DNA of 64,000 nt from Coralliovum pocilloporae. Its GTDB lineage: Bacteria; Pseudomonadota; Alphaproteobacteria; Rhizobiales; Cohaesibacteraceae. Position numbers and translations under genes: made by a program. Below, one piece after another: positions 54,708-63,617 of the stretch. Numbering within the stretch: the stretch's first letter is position 1; every line of letters starts with the position of its first letter. The notes below the pieces were generated by a model that saw only the letters and a program-made list of their open reading frames with translations, searched no databases and was not told the origin of the DNA. The stretch lies in NCBI RefSeq assembly GCF_030845175.1, contig NZ_CP132542.1:3259501-3323500 (forward strand), written 5' to 3'.

Positions 54708-56126
54708 TCAATGCGCAATCATAACGTGGCGGATAGAGGTGTAAGCATCCAGCGCATAAACGGACATGTCACATCCGGTACCGGACCCTTTCATAGCTGC
54801 CCAGGGCATCTCAGGTGTACCCACACCATGCGTATTGACCCAGGTGAAGCCATAGCGCAGAGACGAGCTGACCCGCATGGCACGGCCGACATCTTTGGTG
54901 AAGATCGATGAGGCAAGGCCATACCGTTCGGCATTGGCGGTCTGAAGGGCTGTTTCCTCATCGGAAAATCGGGACAGCGTAACAACAGGGCCGAAGACTT
55001 CTGAACAGGCTATCTCGGCATTGTTGTCCACATTGGCGACAACAGTCGGCTGATAGAAAAAGCCCGAGCCATTCCCTTCAGCACCCCCGCAGACAATCTC
55101 CGCAGCGCCTCGGGCACGCTCTACAAAACCGTGGACCCGATCCCGCTGGACTGCAGAAACAATCGGACCCATCTCTGTACCGTCATCTTTGGGTTTTCCG
55201 ATCTGAATTTCTTTCACCTGCGCTTCAACCGCCGCAACCACCTGATCGTAAACCGTATCCTGAACCATGATCCGGCACGGCTGGGCACAGTCCTGACCGG
55301 CATTGAAGAAGGATCCATACCGAACCACTTCGGCCACTGTGTCGATATCCGCATCATCAAACACAATAACAGGAGCCTTTCCACCGAGCTCCAGATGAAC
55401 GTGCCGGATCTGATCTGATGCAGCCTTCATGGCGGCTTTGCCGGTTTCCGGTGACCCGGTTATCGAAATTCCCTCAACGGATGACGCATTGATTAATTGA
55501 CTGCCGACGCCAGCGCCACGTCCGTGGACGATGTTGACCACACCCTTAGGCACGATATCGGAAAGCAGTTCTGCCATACGCAGTGTGGAGAGGGGGGTGA
55601 TTTCTGATGGTTTGAGAACAACAGTACATCCAGCGGCGAGCGGGGCCGCCAACTTCCACGCAGCCATCATCAGCGGATAGTTCCAGGGCGCAATGGCAGC
55701 CACAGGACCAACCGGATCACGCCGGATCATGGATGTATGGCCGGCCACATATTCCCCGGCAGCGGTTCCTGTCATCGTACGCGCAGCACCTGCAAAGAAC
55801 CGGAACGTATCAATAGTCAGTGGCATTTCGTCGTCATGAGCAGATGGCCAGGGCTTCCCGACATCAAGACTTTCAAGCTCTGCCAGCTCTGTGGAATTCG
55901 CCTCCAGACAATCCGCAATCTGCGACAGGAGCGCAGACCGCTCTGCCGGTGTTGTCTTTGAGTAAGCCTTAAAAGCCTCTTCGGATGACCGGGCCGCAGC
56001 GTCGACCTGTTCGCTGGACGCTTCTGCGACTGAGGCAATTTCTTCTCCGGTCGCAGGATCGATGATTGCCAACGCATCACCATCACCGGTAACCAGTTCC
56101 CCATTGATCAGCAGTTTGGTCTGCAT
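54708..56126 (-). CDS. Aldehyde dehydrogenase (betaine-aldehyde type)
   Basis: 472-aa NAD(P)-dependent ALDH. Motifs: PWNYPLMMAAWKLAAPLAAGCTVVLKPSE (residues about 150-178), GSPETGKAAM, catalytic Glu in HLELGGKAPVIVF, catalytic Cys in FNAGQDCAQPCRI, and CSEVFGPVVTLSRF. GGAGG precedes ATG 56126. Related enzymes oxidise betaine aldehyde, trimethylaminobutyraldehyde or malic semialdehyde; the last would follow cleavage of carnitine by a CntA-type oxygenase encoded in the same operon. Confidence 0.9.
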   Translation of the reverse strand: MQTKLLINGELVTGDGDALAIIDPATGEEIASVAEASSEQVDAAARSSEEAFKAYSKTTPAERSALLSQIADCLEANSTELAELESLDVGKPWPSAHDDEMPLTIDTFRFFAGAARTMTGTAAGEYVAGHTSMIRRDPVGPVAAIAPWNYPLMMAAWKLAAPLAAGCTVVLKPSEITPLSTLRMAELLSDIVPKGVVNIVHGRGAGVGSQLINASSVEGISITGSPETGKAAMKAASDQIRHVHLELGGKAPVIVFDDADIDTVAEVVRYGSFFNAGQDCAQPCRIMVQDTVYDQVVAAVEAQVKEIQIGKPKDDGTEMGPIVSAVQRDRVHGFVERARGAAEIVCGGAEGNGSGFFYQPTVVANVDNNAEIACSEVFGPVVTLSRFSDEETALQTANAERYGLASSIFTKDVGRAMRVSSSLRYGFTWVNTHGVGTPEMPWAAMKGSGTGCDMSVYALDAYTSIRHVMIAH

Positions 56127-56157
56127 CGCTTTCCTCCTCAAAAACTGTGCGACGAGA

Positions 56158-57087
56158 TTAGAACTTCACCAGATCTCCGCCCTTCAACGCCAAACGCTCC
56201 CGGGCCTGTTCCGGTGTCGCAATGGTATGGCCAAGATTTTCGATGATGGACCGGATCTTTCGCACCTGATCCGCATTGGACCGGGCGAGTTGTTTCGGGC
56301 CGATATAAAGAGAATCCTCCAAACCGACACGCAGGTTCCCGCCCAGCATGGCGGACTGGGTCGCGAAACTCATCTGGTGACGCCCGGCGGCCAGGACTGA
56401 CCATTCATAAGCATCACCAAACAGTTTCTGGGCAATGGTGTGCAGGTGCATCAGATTGTCGAGATCGGCACCGACACCACCAAGAATGCCAAACACCATC
56501 TGTATGAAAAATGGCGGCTTGATCAGGCCTTTATCGACAAAATAGGCCAGATTGTAGAGATGGCCGAGATCATAACACTCAAACTCAAACCGGGTACCGT
56601 GCCCGTCTCCCAGCTCCTTCAGGGCATATTCGATGGTTTGGAAGGTGTTCGGGAAGATGAAGTCTCGCGTCATTTCCAGAAAGGGTTTTTCCCAGTCATG
56701 TTTCCAGTCCGAATATTTCTCTGCCATGGGGAAAATGCCAAAATTCAGCGAGCCCATATTCATACTGGCCATTTCCGGGCTGGCCGTTGTGGCAGCGCGC
56801 AAGCGCTCCTCGATTGTCATTCCAAGACCACCGCCCGTGGAAATATTGATAACGGCATTGGTGGACTGTTTGATGATTGGCAGAAACTGCATGAAGGTTT
56901 CCGGTCTCGGGTCCGGTTTGCCAGTCTCCGGGTCGCGGGCGTGGAGGTGGATAATAGAGGCTCCTGCCTCAGCCGCTTCTATTGCCGCAGTGGCAATCTC
57001 CGACGGCGTTACCGGCAGGTGCGGAGACATGGTCGGCGTATGAATGCCGCCGGTCGGTGCACAGGTAATAATAACGGGCTTTGACAT
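56158..57087 (-). CDS. Beta-keto acid cleavage enzyme (DUF849), probable dehydrocarnitine CoA-cleaving
   Basis: 309-aa BKACE TIM barrel. Zinc ligands in SIIHLHARDPETGKPD (HxH) near residue 46, INISTGGGLGMTIEERL, the Glu of FEFECYDLGHLYNL, and LAAGRHQMSFATQSAMLGGNLRVGLEDSLY are all hallmarks. Members of the carnitine group join acetyl-CoA with 3-dehydrocarnitine, giving glycine betaine and acetoacetyl-CoA. Its presence in the operon with a carnitine-type dehydrogenase fits that group. A perfect 14-bp palindrome, CTCTAGATCTAGAG (57094-57107), covers its ribosome-site region and the stop of the upstream SDR. Confidence 0.88.
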   Translation of the reverse strand: MSKPVIITCAPTGGIHTPTMSPHLPVTPSEIATAAIEAAEAGASIIHLHARDPETGKPDPRPETFMQFLPIIKQSTNAVINISTGGGLGMTIEERLRAATTASPEMASMNMGSLNFGIFPMAEKYSDWKHDWEKPFLEMTRDFIFPNTFQTIEYALKELGDGHGTRFEFECYDLGHLYNLAYFVDKGLIKPPFFIQMVFGILGGVGADLDNLMHLHTIAQKLFGDAYEWSVLAAGRHQMSFATQSAMLGGNLRVGLEDSLYIGPKQLARSNADQVRKIRSIIENLGHTIATPEQARERLALKGGDLVKF

Positions 57088-57101
57088 GGGAACCTCTAGA
57101 T

Positions 57102-57878
57102 CTAGAGTTTCATCTGCTGGACCTGGGCCGAAAGCCCTCCGTCAATGACCCAGAGTTGTCCCGCTGCATAGCGGGCTTCATCTGAGGCCAGCCAGTTGAC
57201 AAGATTGGCGATATCTTCCGGCTTTCCATAGGTTCGCATGGGGTGAACATCGCGCACAGCCTTCTGCAGACTGTCGATATTACCGCCGCTGCCACCGGAG
57301 CCATCTCCCTCAAAGAAAGACTGGAGCATGGGCGTATCCACATAGCCCGGACAGATGGCATTGACCCGAATACCTTCGGGCCCGTGATCACAGGCCATCG
57401 CGCGGGTGAGGGCATGCACGGCACCCTTGGTCGCGCAATAAGCGGCAAGGCCGGGATCTGCGATAAAGCCATCGTAGGATCCGAAGTTCACCACACTTGC
57501 ACCGCCCTTGGACCCTGAAGCGTTTCGGAGAAGGGGCAGCGCATATTTCGAGGTCAGGAACATGCCGGTCACGTTGATTGCGAAAATCCGATTCCATTGC
57601 TCAAGCGTGGTATTCTCAATCGTTTCCTCGATTTCAATTCCCGCAGCATTGACCAGAATGTCGAGTTTGTCCCATCGGCTTGCCAGTCCCTCGAAGGTTT
57701 GGATAATTCCTGCTTCATCAGTCACGTTATAATGGTGGAATGTGCCTGCGCCGCCATGATCTGTAAGGTCTGCCGCAATCACTTCAGCGCCTTCCCGTTC
57801 AAAGCGGGCGCAGATTGCTGAGCCGATGCCACCTGTTCCGCCTGTGACGAATGCAGTTTTTCCATCAAGCACGCCCAT
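57102..57878 (-). CDS. Short-chain dehydrogenase downstream of Rieske oxygenase
   Basis: 258-aa SDR: VTGGTGGIGSAIC, HYNVTDEAG, VNAAGIEIE, NFGSYDGF (catalytic Ser), YCATKGAVHALTRAMACDHG, CPGYVDTPM and a Gly/Ser-rich insertion GDGSGGSGGNID near residue 200. It overlaps the oxygenase gene by one base. It shares the ACDHGPEG/VDHGPDLR region with the other SDR of the operon, suggesting that the two arose by duplication. Substrate unknown. Confidence 0.85.
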   Translation of the reverse strand: MGVLDGKTAFVTGGTGGIGSAICARFEREGAEVIAADLTDHGGAGTFHHYNVTDEAGIIQTFEGLASRWDKLDILVNAAGIEIEETIENTTLEQWNRIFAINVTGMFLTSKYALPLLRNASGSKGGASVVNFGSYDGFIADPGLAAYCATKGAVHALTRAMACDHGPEGIRVNAICPGYVDTPMLQSFFEGDGSGGSGGNIDSLQKAVRDVHPMRTYGKPEDIANLVNWLASDEARYAAGQLWVIDGGLSAQVQQMKL

Positions 57879-59017
57879 CAGGAAACAGCCTCCCGGTAAG
57901 CATCAAGAACAAGGCCATGGAAATGATGGACGGCATGTTCCGACTTGCCGGATCCGGATGGGTCATGAACGATCCGGCCCTGATCAAATGCCGGTGTGCT
58001 CATGCCACGCTGGACACTTTCAACCAGATTGATGTCTTCAACCTGCAAAACCTCATCCAGATAACGGATGGCATCCAGCTCCATCTCATTTGCGTCTGGC
58101 GTTTCAAGGAAGAAGTCGTAGGTCTCGAAGGTCCGGTCGGGGCCAAGCGGGATAATGTTCAGGATAATCATGGACGATCGCCCCGGATAACGCATCAGGC
58201 AGGTATTCGGCCAGAGCCACCAGACCGCATGGGTTTTGACGGTCGCATTCGAGACGTCATAGGCAGAGTTCGGCGTATTCCCGGCATCTGCCATATGGCT
58301 TGAATAAATACCGTGCGTGGTAACCTTGTAAGTATCCATATCCACTAGGTCACAGAAATCCTTGTGCGCCGTCGGGCAGTGGTAACATTCAAGGAAATTG
58401 TCGACCACATTCTTCCAGTTGGACTTGATATCGTAAGTGAGGCGATGACCAAAAGTCAGCTTCTCAATGTCAGGTGCCCAATGCCGAATCTCAGTCTCAA
58501 GGTCTCCTGATATTTCCCTGAGAGGCGCTGCATGCGGATCAAGATTGACGAAGATGAAACCGCAGAATTCTTCCACCTGAACCTGATCCAGACAGATATC
58601 CCCGGTGCTGAAGTCCTCTAGATGGTCTGTCTCCGGTGCCCGCGCCAACTGACCGTCAAGCTTGTAGACCCAGGCATGGTAAGGACACAGGATTCTGGTC
58701 GTATTGCCGTCACCGGACAAGAGCTCATGAGCCCTGTGCTTGCAGACATTGTAGAAAGCACGCAAATTCCCTTCACGATCCCGGACAATGGCAATCGGCT
58801 GCCCCGCGATGGTGATGGTCGTATAGGAACCGGGATCCCGGACCTTCTCCACATGACAAACCCACTGCCAGGTTTTTGCAATGACAGCATTCTGGTCCAG
58901 CACATGCCAGCGCGGGTCGGTATAGGCTTCAGCCTTCAATGACATCGATCTGGCTGGATTATCATCATATCCATGCGACAGCCGCTGAAAATCTTCTCGT
59001 GAGAAAACAAGGCTCAT
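57878..59017 (-). CDS. Rieske oxygenase of CntA/YeaW-like quaternary-amine group
   Basis: 379-aa oxygenase subunit. Rieske cluster ligands: CKHRAHELL (Cys-x-His, near residues 92-94) and CPYHAW (near residues 111-116). Mononuclear iron motif: DNFLECYHCPTAH near residues 205-217, with the bridging Glu found in CntA-type enzymes. The C-terminal EDINLVESVQRGM and SGKSEHAVHHFHGL stretches are shared with carnitine monooxygenase and glycine betaine oxygenases. GGGAGG precedes the ATG. No reductase partner (CntB or GbcB) is in the window. Substrate could be carnitine, gamma-butyrobetaine, glycine betaine or another betaine. Confidence 0.87.
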   Translation of the reverse strand: MSLVFSREDFQRLSHGYDDNPARSMSLKAEAYTDPRWHVLDQNAVIAKTWQWVCHVEKVRDPGSYTTITIAGQPIAIVRDREGNLRAFYNVCKHRAHELLSGDGNTTRILCPYHAWVYKLDGQLARAPETDHLEDFSTGDICLDQVQVEEFCGFIFVNLDPHAAPLREISGDLETEIRHWAPDIEKLTFGHRLTYDIKSNWKNVVDNFLECYHCPTAHKDFCDLVDMDTYKVTTHGIYSSHMADAGNTPNSAYDVSNATVKTHAVWWLWPNTCLMRYPGRSSMIILNIIPLGPDRTFETYDFFLETPDANEMELDAIRYLDEVLQVEDINLVESVQRGMSTPAFDQGRIVHDPSGSGKSEHAVHHFHGLVLDAYREAVS

Positions 59018-59137
59018 GACTGACCTCCCTGGCAGGTCTGACGGATCTTTTTGCTCGTGAGGTTGATGGTAGTTGTGTTTTTCATCATCAATTTGATATT
59101 ATCAGCCAGATTTTTGCTGTTAGTGGCCTTTTGTCCG

Positions 59138-60148
59138 ATGACTCACGATCCAGATACGAGCTTCAGAATTGGAATGCTGCTGCTGGATGGCTTCAATGCA
59201 ATGGCTATGCAGGCTTTTCTGGACCCGTTTCGAGCATCAAATTATCTGCGCAGCCGCAACCTGTATTCCTGGTCTTTTCTTGGCCACGATTCTGCCAGTG
59301 TCACCGCCAGTAATGGCTTGACTGTCTCGAAACTTTCCGCGTTTCCATCAGAAAAGGATGCGTTTGATCTTCTCGTGGTCAATGCAAGTTGGGGGGCGGA
59401 ACGCTTCCGGAAGCCGGAACTTTTGAAAGGTCTGCGTTCAGCGGCCCATAAGGGCCTAGCAATATGCGGAGTTGATACGGGTGGTTTTCTGCTGGCTTAC
59501 GCCGGGTTGCTGACGGGTAGGCGGGCCGCTGTTCACTACGAGCACATTGCAGCGTTCAGAGAACTTTTTCCGGATACCCGGATGGATGAGGATCTCTTTG
59601 TTATCGACGGAGAGATTCTGACCTGCTGTGGTGGTCTTGCCACCGCCGACCTGGCACTGGAAATTGTTCGTCTGCAGCAGGGGTTGGAGCTAGCCAATGC
59701 AGCGGGCAGATACATCTTTCATGACCGTCTGCGTGCCGGAGATGAGAAGCAATTGCCCGAGCGCCAGGAACCCGTTGGCTATGCGGCACCTGTCAAACTT
59801 CGTGAAGCCATCATCATCATGGAACGCAATCTTGAACACCTGATCGGCATTACCGAGATCGCAAAAGCCGTCAATCTGTCACAGAGGCAACTCGGCAGGC
59901 TGTTCCAGCGCCATACCGGTGTTTCTCCCGTCAGGTATTACCTCGATGTAAGACTGGACAGGGCAAGGGGACTTCTGACCCAGACAGAACTCCCCATATT
60001 GGAAGTCGCCATAGCCTGTGGATTTACAAGCAACGCGCAGTTTTCCCGCGCCTACAAAACCCGGTTTGGCTTGTCTCCCAGCAAGGATCGCCTGGAGGGG
60101 CGTATTCCATTCCAGTTCCGGTCCTATCCCAGTCACGCCGGTGTCTAG
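59138..60148 (+). CDS. GlxA/CdhR-type AraC family regulator
   Basis: 336 aa. The N-terminal DJ-1/PfpI-like domain (IGMLLLDGFNAMAMQAFLDPFRASNYL, then CGVDTGGFLLAYAGLL) is followed by the AraC HTH pair (IGITEIAKAVNLSQRQLGRLFQRHTGVSP and LEVAIACGFTSNAQFSRAYKTRFGLSP). The architecture and neighbourhood match CdhR and GbdR, which sense carnitine and glycine betaine. It is divergent from the oxygenase-led operon. The start is uncertain: ATG 59138 gives the usual N-terminus, whereas the longer frame from 59051 would add a hydrophobic, unlikely leader. The stop codon TAG lies within a repeat end. Confidence 0.87.
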   Translation: MTHDPDTSFRIGMLLLDGFNAMAMQAFLDPFRASNYLRSRNLYSWSFLGHDSASVTASNGLTVSKLSAFPSEKDAFDLLVVNASWGAERFRKPELLKGLRSAAHKGLAICGVDTGGFLLAYAGLLTGRRAAVHYEHIAAFRELFPDTRMDEDLFVIDGEILTCCGGLATADLALEIVRLQQGLELANAAGRYIFHDRLRAGDEKQLPERQEPVGYAAPVKLREAIIIMERNLEHLIGITEIAKAVNLSQRQLGRLFQRHTGVSPVRYYLDVRLDRARGLLTQTELPILEVAIACGFTSNAQFSRAYKTRFGLSPSKDRLEGRIPFQFRSYPSHAGV

Positions 60149-60168
60149 GGTCAAGACTCATTGCTAAC
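60146..60168. repeat. Partial copy of the TAGGGTCA repeat end
   Basis: 23 bp with 21 identical to 14443-14465 (shared starts: TAGGGTCAAGACTCATTG and TAGGGTCAAAACTCATTG). The first three bases are the stop codon of the upstream regulator. Confidence 0.5.
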
Positions 60169-60177
60169 AGGGCCCGG

Positions 60178-60198
60178 CGGGATCGGCATTCGATCCCG
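60178..60198. other. Stem-loop between regulator gene and tRNA-Val
   Basis: CGGGATCG (60178-60185), loop GCATT, CGATCCCG (60191-60198). It is a perfect 8-bp stem without a clear T run; it may end both convergent transcripts or belong to the repeat. Confidence 0.4.
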
Positions 60199-60226
60199 TT
60201 ACATACATTGTTGGATTTTAGGAAAA

Positions 60227-60302
60227 TGGTGGGCGGTGAGAGACTCGAACTCCCGACATCCTCGGTGTAAACGAGGCGCTCTACCAACTGAGCTAACCGC
60301 CC
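60227..60302 (-). tRNA. tRNA-Val (anticodon UAC)
   Basis: 76-nt cloverleaf on the minus strand. Acceptor GGGCGGT pairs with ACCGCCC, discriminator A, CCA encoded. D-arm has TAGCTCAGTTGGTAGAGC, the anticodon stem CCTCG/CGAGG frames loop TTTACAC with anticodon TAC, and the T-loop has GTTCGAGTC. Confidence 0.96.
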
Positions 60303-60404
60303 GGGAGACAGCGTCTGTTTAGTCGGTTCGTTTCGACATTTCAAGCATAAGACGCTGCTTTATGATTTTTTTTTGAGCCTGTTTATAACTTCTGTGAAAA
60401 CAGG

Positions 60405-61754
60405 CTAGACAGCCACCGAATGGCGCGCTGCTCCCTGATGCAGATAGGCATCGAAACAGGAAGCAACGAGCCGCACGAAACGGCGGGCTTCCGGCTTGAC
60501 CTTCAGAACGGAACCTTCCCAGCAGAACAGCCCCAGACGGTGCAACTCGTCCAGCTGTCTAAACGAGTCTTCCAGATCTGCAATCGGCGTATCATAAGCC
60601 GCGCAGAGCGACGACACATCAGCCTCGAAGTCCGTCATGATACGTTCAATCAGGGCCCCGCGCAGCCTGTCATCATGGCTGAACGCCTTGCCTTTGATGA
60701 TCGGCAGGGTCCCGGCTTCAATCGACCGCATATAACCACCAATATCCGGTGCATTCTGAGCGTAACCCTGTGGCAGTTTGGAAATGGCAGACGCACCAAG
60801 GGCAATGAGAGCTTCGGCGTTATCCGTCGTATAGCCCTGGAAATTTCGTTTCAGAATGCCGTCCTTGTGCGCAATGGCCATCGGATCACTCGGATGAGCA
60901 AAGTGATCAAGGCCAATCGGCTCATAGCCTGCTGCCATCAGTTCAGACCGTGTCACTTCTTCCAGAGTGAACCGCATATCGGTATCAGGCAGAGCATCTT
61001 CTGTGATCAATTGCTGATTCTTCTTGAACCAGGGCACATGTGCATAGCCAAAGACCGAGATGCGCCCGGGCGCCATATCAGTGGTAATCGATACCGTTTC
61101 CCGGATTGTTTCAGCAGTCTGATAGGGCAGGCCATACATCAGGTCGAAATTGATATCGGTGATTCCAGCCTGCCGCAGAAGCTCGACAGCACCGCGCACA
61201 ACACGGATCGGCTGAAGACGCCCAATCGCGTCCTGAACTTTTCTGTCAAAATCCTGAACACCCAGGCTGACGCGATTGATCCCTGCCTTGACCAGTCGTT
61301 CGACCAGTGGCGGGCAGACGGTGCGGGGGTCCAGTTCAATGGCATGCTCGGCATCATCAAGAAATGAGAAGCGGGCCTTCAATCGCTCAACAACGGACAG
61401 AAAGGCCTCATCAGGCAAAATGCTGGGCGTTCCACCACCCCAGTGCACATGGGATACAGGCATCTTATGGGGCAGGGAATCTGCAACCAGATCCACCTCG
61501 CGAGCAAGGCTCTCCGCATAGGCGAACAGCGGACCATCACGACGGCTGGCCTTTGTATGGCAGCCGCAATAGTGGCAGATCGTGCGACAATACGGCACAT
61601 GAAGATAGAGTGAGACCGGTTGCTGTGGCTGCAGATCAGACAGCCATCCCGCCACCGTTGCGGCATCCACATCCGGCCCGAAATGCGGGGCGGTGGGATA
61701 TGAGGTATAGCGCGGAACTGCGCGCGTCCCCAGTGCTTTCCATTCCTTGTTCAT
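60405..61754 (-). CDS. hemN: Oxygen-independent coproporphyrinogen III oxidase
   Basis: 449-aa radical SAM enzyme making protoporphyrinogen IX in heme synthesis when oxygen is low. The 4Fe-4S motif is CRTICHYC with the extra Cys of CGCHTK near residue 60; HWGGGTPSIL, ELDPRTVCPPLVERL, RVSLGVQDFD and NFDLMYGLPYQT are further hallmarks. ATG 61754 gives the standard N-terminus (MNKEWKALGTRAVPRYTSYPTAP); the frame is open 44 codons further up but crosses an FNR-type box. It is divergent from ccoNO, a common pairing of microaerobic genes. Confidence 0.95.
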   Translation of the reverse strand: MNKEWKALGTRAVPRYTSYPTAPHFGPDVDAATVAGWLSDLQPQQPVSLYLHVPYCRTICHYCGCHTKASRRDGPLFAYAESLAREVDLVADSLPHKMPVSHVHWGGGTPSILPDEAFLSVVERLKARFSFLDDAEHAIELDPRTVCPPLVERLVKAGINRVSLGVQDFDRKVQDAIGRLQPIRVVRGAVELLRQAGITDINFDLMYGLPYQTAETIRETVSITTDMAPGRISVFGYAHVPWFKKNQQLITEDALPDTDMRFTLEEVTRSELMAAGYEPIGLDHFAHPSDPMAIAHKDGILKRNFQGYTTDNAEALIALGASAISKLPQGYAQNAPDIGGYMRSIEAGTLPIIKGKAFSHDDRLRGALIERIMTDFEADVSSLCAAYDTPIADLEDSFRQLDELHRLGLFCWEGSVLKVKPEARRFVRLVASCFDAYLHQGAARHSVAV

Positions 61755-61788
61755 GGACGCACCATAGTCCCATCTACGCACAAAATAT

Positions 61789-61802
61789 TTGATCCGTGTC
61801 AA
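61789..61802. promoter_or_regulatory. FNR/FixK-type box for hemN
   Basis: TTGATCCGTGTCAA, the TTGAT-N4-ATCAA dyad with one substitution, 35-48 bp before the hemN start codon. Confidence 0.72.
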
Positions 61803-61887
61803 ATACGTAATGTCACGAATATGAGACAAGTTTGGAGGCGTTCCAAATGGGATGCGACGTTGCGCCACTACCGACTCAGGGTACAAT

Positions 61888-61901
61888 TTGATTTAAGTCA
61901 A
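61888..61901. promoter_or_regulatory. FNR/FixK-type box for ccoN
   Basis: TTGATTTAAGTCAA, again one base from the perfect dyad, 74-87 bp before the ccoN ATG. This is an expected activator position for the cbb3 operon. Confidence 0.78.
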
Positions 61902-61974
61902 CGATGCGACATCACGAACACCGTAGGTCGGCAGGATATTTCCCACAACGAGTCTCTAAGAGACGGGGCGGAGT

Positions 61975-63603
61975 ATGACACACGCACAAACCAAAACATT
62001 TTCGCTCGAAGAAGGCGGCTTTGCGGCTTTCCTCGCGCTCCTGGCACTGGTCCTTGTGATTATGTCAGGAAAATCCGTAGACGGTGTGATGGGTTTCCAT
62101 GCAGCACTTGGTGCTCTCATGGCGGCCATTGGTGCCTTCTACATCATCAAATCTCATTTCGACGGAAAACCGGATCTGTCGGGATATAATGAAGGCCCGA
62201 TCAAGTTCGCAACACTCGCCGCCGTTTTCTGGGGCGTTGCCGGATTTACCGTTGGTTTGATCATCGCCTTGCAGCTTGCCTTCCCGGCACTGAATCTTGA
62301 TCTGCCTTGGACCACCTTCGGGCGCGTTCGCCCGCTGCATACCAGCGCAGTGATCTTTGCCTTTGGCGGCAACGTTCTTCTGGCTTCGTCCTTCTATGTG
62401 GTACAGCGTACCTGTCGGGCGCGTATGCCAGGCCGCATCGCTCCGTGGTTCGTTATTCTCGGCTATAACGCGTTTATCGTAATCGCAGGCACGGGTTACC
62501 TGTTGGGTGCAACACAGTCCAAGGAATATGCAGAACCGGAATGGTATGCTGACCTGTGGCTGACCATCGTCTGGGTTGTTTATCTGCTGCTGTTCCTCGG
62601 TACCATCTGGCGCCGTAAGGAGCCACACATCTACGTGGCGAACTGGTTCTATCTGGCCTTTATTGCGACGATTGCCATGCTGCATATCGTCAACAATCTG
62701 GCGATTCCGGTTTCTATCTACGGCATCAAATCCTATCCGGTCTTTGCCGGTGTACAGGATGCACTGGTGCAGTGGTGGTATGGTCATAACGCTGTGGGCT
62801 TCTTCCTGACAGCCGGCTTCCTGGCCATCATGTACTACTTCATGCCGAAACGGGCTGAACGGCCAGTCTATTCCTACCGTCTCTCCATCGTGCACTTCTG
62901 GGCGCTGATCTTCCTGTATATCTGGGCTGGTCCGCACCATCTGCACTATACGGCTCTGCCGGAATGGGCACAGACACTGGGCATGACCTTCTCGATCATC
63001 CTGTGGATGCCGAGCTGGGGTGGCATGATCAACGGTCTGATGACGCTCTCCGGCGCATGGGACAAGCTCCGTACTGATCCGGTTCTCCGTATGATGGTGG
63101 TCTCCGTTGCCTTCTACGGTATGTCCACGTTCGAAGGCCCACTCATGTCTGTTAAAGCTGTGAACTCTCTCAGCCACTACACAGACTGGACCATTGGTCA
63201 CGTGCATTCAGGTGCTCTTGGCTGGGTTGGCTACATTTCGTTCGGTGCCATCTATTGTCTGGTTCCATGGCTGTGGAAGAAGAAAGAGCTCTACTCCCTG
63301 AGGCTGGTGAACTGGCACTTCTGGGTCTCCACGATCGGTATCGTTCTCTACATCACCGCGATGTGGGTCTCCGGTATCCTTCAGGGTCTGATGTGGCGCG
63401 CTTACGACAAGCTTGGCTTCCTTGAGTATTCTTTCGTGGAAACAGTCGAAGTCATGTATCCGTTCTATGTCATTCGTGCTCTGGGCGGTCTGCTCTTTGT
63501 GCTTGGCTCTCTCATCATGGTCTACAATGTCTGGATGACAATCCGTTCTGGTGAGAAGTCTGAAGCCAAAGATGCCTACCCAGCTCTGGCACCAGCGGAA
63601 TAA
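61975..63603 (+). CDS. ccoN: cbb3-type cytochrome c oxidase subunit I
   Basis: 542-aa heme-copper oxidase core, high oxygen affinity, about 12-14 membrane helices. Heme and copper ligands appear in [55 protein letters not shown] and [14 protein letters not shown]. The N-terminal region before residue 85 includes two extra helices, as in many CcoN. GGCGGAG precedes the ATG. ccoO follows 14 bp later; regulation by FNR/FixK is indicated by the box upstream. Confidence 0.97.
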   Translation: MTHAQTKTFSLEEGGFAAFLALLALVLVIMSGKSVDGVMGFHAALGALMAAIGAFYIIKSHFDGKPDLSGYNEGPIKFATLAAVFWGVAGFTVGLIIALQLAFPALNLDLPWTTFGRVRPLHTSAVIFAFGGNVLLASSFYVVQRTCRARMPGRIAPWFVILGYNAFIVIAGTGYLLGATQSKEYAEPEWYADLWLTIVWVVYLLLFLGTIWRRKEPHIYVANWFYLAFIATIAMLHIVNNLAIPVSIYGIKSYPVFAGVQDALVQWWYGHNAVGFFLTAGFLAIMYYFMPKRAERPVYSYRLSIVHFWALIFLYIWAGPHHLHYTALPEWAQTLGMTFSIILWMPSWGGMINGLMTLSGAWDKLRTDPVLRMMVVSVAFYGMSTFEGPLMSVKAVNSLSHYTDWTIGHVHSGALGWVGYISFGAIYCLVPWLWKKKELYSLRLVNWHFWVSTIGIVLYITAMWVSGILQGLMWRAYDKLGFLEYSFVETVEVMYPFYVIRALGGLLFVLGSLIMVYNVWMTIRSGEKSEAKDAYPALAPAE

Positions 63604-63617
63604 GGAGGGAAGAAACC

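Noticed and set aside
60376..60406. AGCCTGTTT/AAACAGGCT hairpin as hemN terminator
   Set aside because: In the hemN direction the stem is followed by A residues, not T; the T run lies on the other strand before the stem.
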